Assembly (NCBI GenBank): GCA_022615255.1
Contig: JAKEHC010000040.1
Span: 1-9,132 of the forward strand
Length of the DNA: 9,132 bases
Reading direction: 5' to 3'
Source of the DNA: Candidatus Dadabacteria bacterium
GTDB taxonomy: Bacteria; Desulfobacterota_D; UBA1144; Nemesobacterales; CSP1-2
In this document: piece by piece, positions 6,947 through 9,132 of the stretch
Layout: every line of letters begins with the position of its first letter
Position numbering within the stretch: position 1 is the stretch's first letter
Position numbers and translations under genes: made by a program
Notes under the pieces: generated by a model
The model's database searches: none
What the model was told of the DNA's origin: nothing
Seen by the model: only the letters and a program-made list of their open reading frames with translations

Positions 6947-7810
6947 TCAGTCTACTATATTTGGTTTAACATGCCTATAACGGTGACACTCAAAATTAGA
7001 CAGCTTATCTTTCGCATCTCCAGCTCCGAAGGCATATCCTGCAAATTGTCCCAAGCCGTCCAAAATTAAGCCTAGAGCCAATGCTGTTAGAATACCGAGC
7101 CTCGTAGAGAATCCAAGATTCTTCAGTCTGCCTGGTTTATGCATTTCTGAAACAGCACGCCAAAAACGTATGGCTGGTATGAGCGGTGCTCCAAATACAA
7201 AGATTAATCGCTTTATGAGCGCCCACTTTGTCGAGCGCACTGAGGCAAAGACCCTTCCTGCGAGGAATTGCACCCGTATCCAAGTGGAAAGCAGAGAAAA
7301 ATTATTATGCGAGGTCTTAGCCAATGGTTCGAGATAGATTTGGTAACCTCTCGCGCGCAAATCCCAGTGCAAAACGATTTCTGCTTCCAGCATGGATTCC
7401 AGTTTATCTTCGTATTCTAGGAGTAGCTCTCGTTTATAGCTCGAGTTGTGTCCGGGCAAATGGGTAGCAAGACCTGGTGGAGCGGGGTCTAACCATGGAC
7501 CGTATCCAATCAGGAAGTCCGCCCAGCTAATAACACTATCCGGATTGGCGTTTCTGACGACAGGTCCAACTGAGGCGTATGGTTTCTGATGCGTCCTGAT
7601 TAGAGCTTCTGCCCAGGTTGGGTCCGGGTAAGAGTGATCCTCGGCAAGAACGACAATAGGGGCGGTTGCCTGACGGATACCCGCCGCATTCCCCTGAGCT
7701 ATAGACTTAATATTGTTAACTTCCACCACTTTTATTCGTAAAGAATCAATTAGCTTTGAATTATTCAAATTAAGGCCATCTTCAGATGGTGCTACAATTA
7801 CAACCTCCAT
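6947..7810 (-). CDS. GT2 family glycosyltransferase lacking a normal start (5' part at 7811-7930)
   Basis: 287 residues from the only ATG in frame. That ATG falls inside the GT-A fold: the product would start at MEVVIVAPSEDG, the second beta strand, and would lack the first strand, which is encoded upstream at 7811-7930. Visible GT2 features are AAGIRQATAPIVVLAEDHSY at 42-61 (ED at the DxD position, a variant found in part of the family), LPGHNSSYKR at 118-127 and the acidic region AEIVLHWDLRARGY at 143-156. Hydrophobic stretches at about 200-215 and 238-262 suggest membrane association. The body of the gene has no internal stop, so it looks maintained rather than decayed. It follows the oxidoreductase on the same strand. 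It is either translated from an unusual start, has lost its start, or contains a sequence error. Sugar and acceptor are unknown. Confidence 0.75.
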   Translation of the reverse strand: MEVVIVAPSEDGLNLNNSKLIDSLRIKVVEVNNIKSIAQGNAAGIRQATAPIVVLAEDHSYPDPTWAEALIRTHQKPYASVGPVVRNANPDSVISWADFLIGYGPWLDPAPPGLATHLPGHNSSYKRELLLEYEDKLESMLEAEIVLHWDLRARGYQIYLEPLAKTSHNNFSLLSTWIRVQFLAGRVFASVRSTKWALIKRLIFVFGAPLIPAIRFWRAVSEMHKPGRLKNLGFSTRLGILTALALGLILDGLGQFAGYAFGAGDAKDKLSNFECHRYRHVKPNIVD

Positions 7811-7930
7811 TCTATCTCTTGCAGTTTGCTCATTTAGATAATTTATTGTTTTACTGATCGTTTCGAAAATATCCGGAGTGACAATTACTACTGATATTGC
7901 GGGTGGGTTAATATCCTTTACTTTTTTTGT
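7811..7930 (-). other. In-frame N-terminal GT2 coding sequence without ATG, GTG or TTG
   Basis: Forty codons are open immediately upstream of the ATG at 7810, bounded by a TAG at 7931-7933. They encode TKKVKDINPPAISVVIVTPD and then about 20 more residues, the usual GT2 opening of beta strand one (ISVVIVTP) followed by a helix (FETISKTINYLNEQ). None of the codons is ATG, GTG or TTG. An ATT at 7910-7912 would give I/M-N-P-P-A-I-S-V-V, a natural length for the family, but the AAAGG before it is only two bases away. There is no ATG in any frame between 7834 and the end of the oxidoreductase gene, so a single-base insertion or deletion in that stretch cannot restore one. Confidence 0.7.
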
Positions 7931-7950
7931 CTAACTCCCGTTTTTGTGGT

Positions 7951-9024
7951 CTAAGGAGATGAGTGATCGACTCTCACAGGCTTGCCGAGAGAGGATGATT
8001 CAATTGCCGCTAACGCAATCTGCAACGCCCTTCTTCCCTCTTCTAGAGTGCATTCGATCTTAGTGTCATTTTGAATGGAATCGATAAAATATTGCCACTC
8101 ACTGTGGTAGGTCATTAAAAAATCCCCGCCATTTAGCATTACCGAGAATGCTTCTGGAAAATCCTTCAACATTTTATATGCTTTTACAATTCTGGGTCTA
8201 ATTCCACCTGGAGTAATGGTCGCTGGATAAAATTCGAAACCATAAAAATCGTAAAGAGAAAGACGCAACCGGCCCTTCCTTCCATATATTTCCAACTCGT
8301 TGCTTTCACTCGTGCGCTCAGAAAAGTTCGATGCGATAGGCACACCATTTGTCATTCGAGCTGTTAACGTTACTGTCTCATCATCCCAATTATCTGCTCG
8401 ACTCATAGCGAATACCTCTTCTGCCTCGCATCCCGATAGATAGCGCCAAAGATCGAAGTGGTGTACTGCGACTTCAAATAACGCTCCCCCGCCTGATGAG
8501 CGTTGGTTTCTCCATTCCGGAACCTTTAATCTAAGCCTCAAGGCACTGGTTAGGCTTGTGTGAATCGACTCTATATCGCCCAAGGTCCCTTGTTGTATAA
8601 TCTGCCGAGCCTGACGCACGAGCCTGTGATGTCTCAAGTTGAAGCCAACCATGGCTTTGGTCTTTGCATTTCTAGCTCGCTCAATAAGCCGATCGCATTC
8701 CTCTAAATTAAGAGCCAGGGGTTTCTCGATGAAAAGATGCTTTCCTGCAGCTAAAGCGCCCAGTGCTATCTCTACATGAGACTTGGGAGGAACACATACC
8801 GCAACGGCGTCTAAGGAGGGGCTGTCTAGTAGGAAACGATAGTCGGTATAACGCTTATTTATGTGAAAGCGATCGCCAGCCCAATTTAGACAGCCCTTAT
8901 CAGTGTCCGCTAGGGCGATAACCTCTACACCGGGTAATTTTTTGAGCGCGGGTAAATGGTGATTAACAGATACCCGCCCGCATCCAACGATTCCTAGTTT
9001 TACCACATTGGCACCATTCGGCAT
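7951..9024 (-). CDS. Gfo/Idh/MocA family NAD(P)-dependent oxidoreductase
   Basis: 357 residues, the usual length for the family. The N-terminal Rossmann domain has LGIVGCGRVS at 10-19 for the dinucleotide, an acidic LADTD at 38-42 after the second strand, and the conserved EKPLA at 100-104, whose lysine (K101) is the family's active-site lysine. The C-terminal domain has GGGALFEVAVHHFDLWRYL at 178-196, with H188 and D191 as the expected H-x-x-D pair. No signal peptide or membrane segment is present, so it is cytoplasmic. The ATG at 9024 is preceded by AAAGG (9036-9040, eleven-base spacing), one of few credible ribosome sites here, and no other start lies before the upstream in-frame stop. In glycan loci such enzymes often oxidise or epimerise nucleotide sugars; the actual substrate is not readable. 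The following GT2 frame starts about 20 bases after its stop. Confidence 0.9.
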   Translation of the reverse strand: MPNGANVVKLGIVGCGRVSVNHHLPALKKLPGVEVIALADTDKGCLNWAGDRFHINKRYTDYRFLLDSPSLDAVAVCVPPKSHVEIALGALAAGKHLFIEKPLALNLEECDRLIERARNAKTKAMVGFNLRHHRLVRQARQIIQQGTLGDIESIHTSLTSALRLRLKVPEWRNQRSSGGGALFEVAVHHFDLWRYLSGCEAEEVFAMSRADNWDDETVTLTARMTNGVPIASNFSERTSESNELEIYGRKGRLRLSLYDFYGFEFYPATITPGGIRPRIVKAYKMLKDFPEAFSVMLNGGDFLMTYHSEWQYFIDSIQNDTKIECTLEEGRRALQIALAAIESSSLGKPVRVDHSSP

Positions 9025-9064
9025 TATAATTGCTACCTTTTGCTCAAATATGAAATTCCATAGG

Positions 9065-9130
9065 TCAGCGTTTCATCCACCGGAGTCCCGAATCGAGTAT
9101 TTTTTTTTGCGGATTAAATGCAAAGAGGAT
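9065..9130 (-). CDS. Possible C-terminal 21 residues of an upstream gene (runs off right edge)
   Basis: One minus-strand frame is open from the right edge to a TGA at 9065-9067 and encodes 21 residues ending SGLRWMKR. The basic, tryptophan-containing end is plausible for the tail of a real protein, and the 40-base gap to the oxidoreductase start fits an operon. The other two frames contain early stops. Twenty-one codons are too few to prove coding or to name a family. Confidence 0.3.
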   Translation of the reverse strand: MLFAFNPQKKILDSGLRWMKR

Positions 9131-9132
9131 TA

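Noticed and set aside
7931..7953. Fusion of the oxidoreductase and GT2 into one protein by frameshift over the A-rich stretch
   Set aside because: The two frames differ and each is closed by its own TAG (7951-7953 and 7931-7933). The oxidoreductase ends at the family's normal length, so a designed fusion is unlikely.
1..9132. CRISPR array, insertion sequence, tRNA or rRNA
   Set aside because: No regularly spaced direct repeats, transposase motifs, terminal repeats with target duplication, or tRNA cloverleaf were seen on either strand.

Overview
The window is a stretch of bacterial chromosome in which every supported gene lies on the minus strand, so transcription runs right to left. It is a cell-envelope glycan (polysaccharide or surface glycoconjugate) biosynthesis locus. 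The organism cannot be named from the sequence. G+C is moderate and uneven, most starts have no recognisable Shine-Dalgarno sequence, and the gene set (GT87, GT39-like and GT2 enzymes plus a Gfo/Idh/MocA oxidoreductase) is seen in many environmental bacteria, Chloroflexota-like lineages among them. That lineage is only a guess.

In transcription order: a possible 3' tail of an unidentified gene (9065-9130); a Gfo/Idh/MocA sugar-type oxidoreductase (7951-9024); a family 2 glycosyltransferase (6947-7810), whose reading frame continues 40 codons upstream with a convincing GT2 N-terminus but no legal start codon; a 231-base gap rich in inverted repeats; a GT87-like polytopic glycosyltransferase (copy 2, 5387-6703); a GT39/PMT_2-like polytopic glycosyltransferase (3597-5291); a GT2 glycosyltransferase with C-terminal membrane helices (2468-3520); a second GT87-like protein (copy 1, 1170-2396), paralogous to the first; a polyprenyl-phosphate sugar synthase-like GT2 (191-1147); and the first 37 codons of a conserved protein of unknown function leaving the left edge (1-112).

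The genes make sense together. The DPMS/GtrB-like enzyme would load a sugar from a nucleotide donor onto a polyprenyl phosphate. The three GT-C fold proteins (two GT87, one GT39-like) would use that lipid-linked sugar on the outer face of the membrane. The two other GT2 enzymes would build a glycan from nucleotide sugars on the cytoplasmic side, and the oxidoreductase could modify a nucleotide sugar. This pathway logic is inferred from families; no sugar or acceptor can be read from the sequence.

The points most worth a second look are the start-less GT2 gene, the two diverged GT87 copies bracketing an A+T-rich pair of genes, the hairpin-rich gap at 6716-6946, and the apparent scarcity of Shine-Dalgarno sequences. 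I see no CRISPR array, RNA gene, insertion sequence or other clear novel system.
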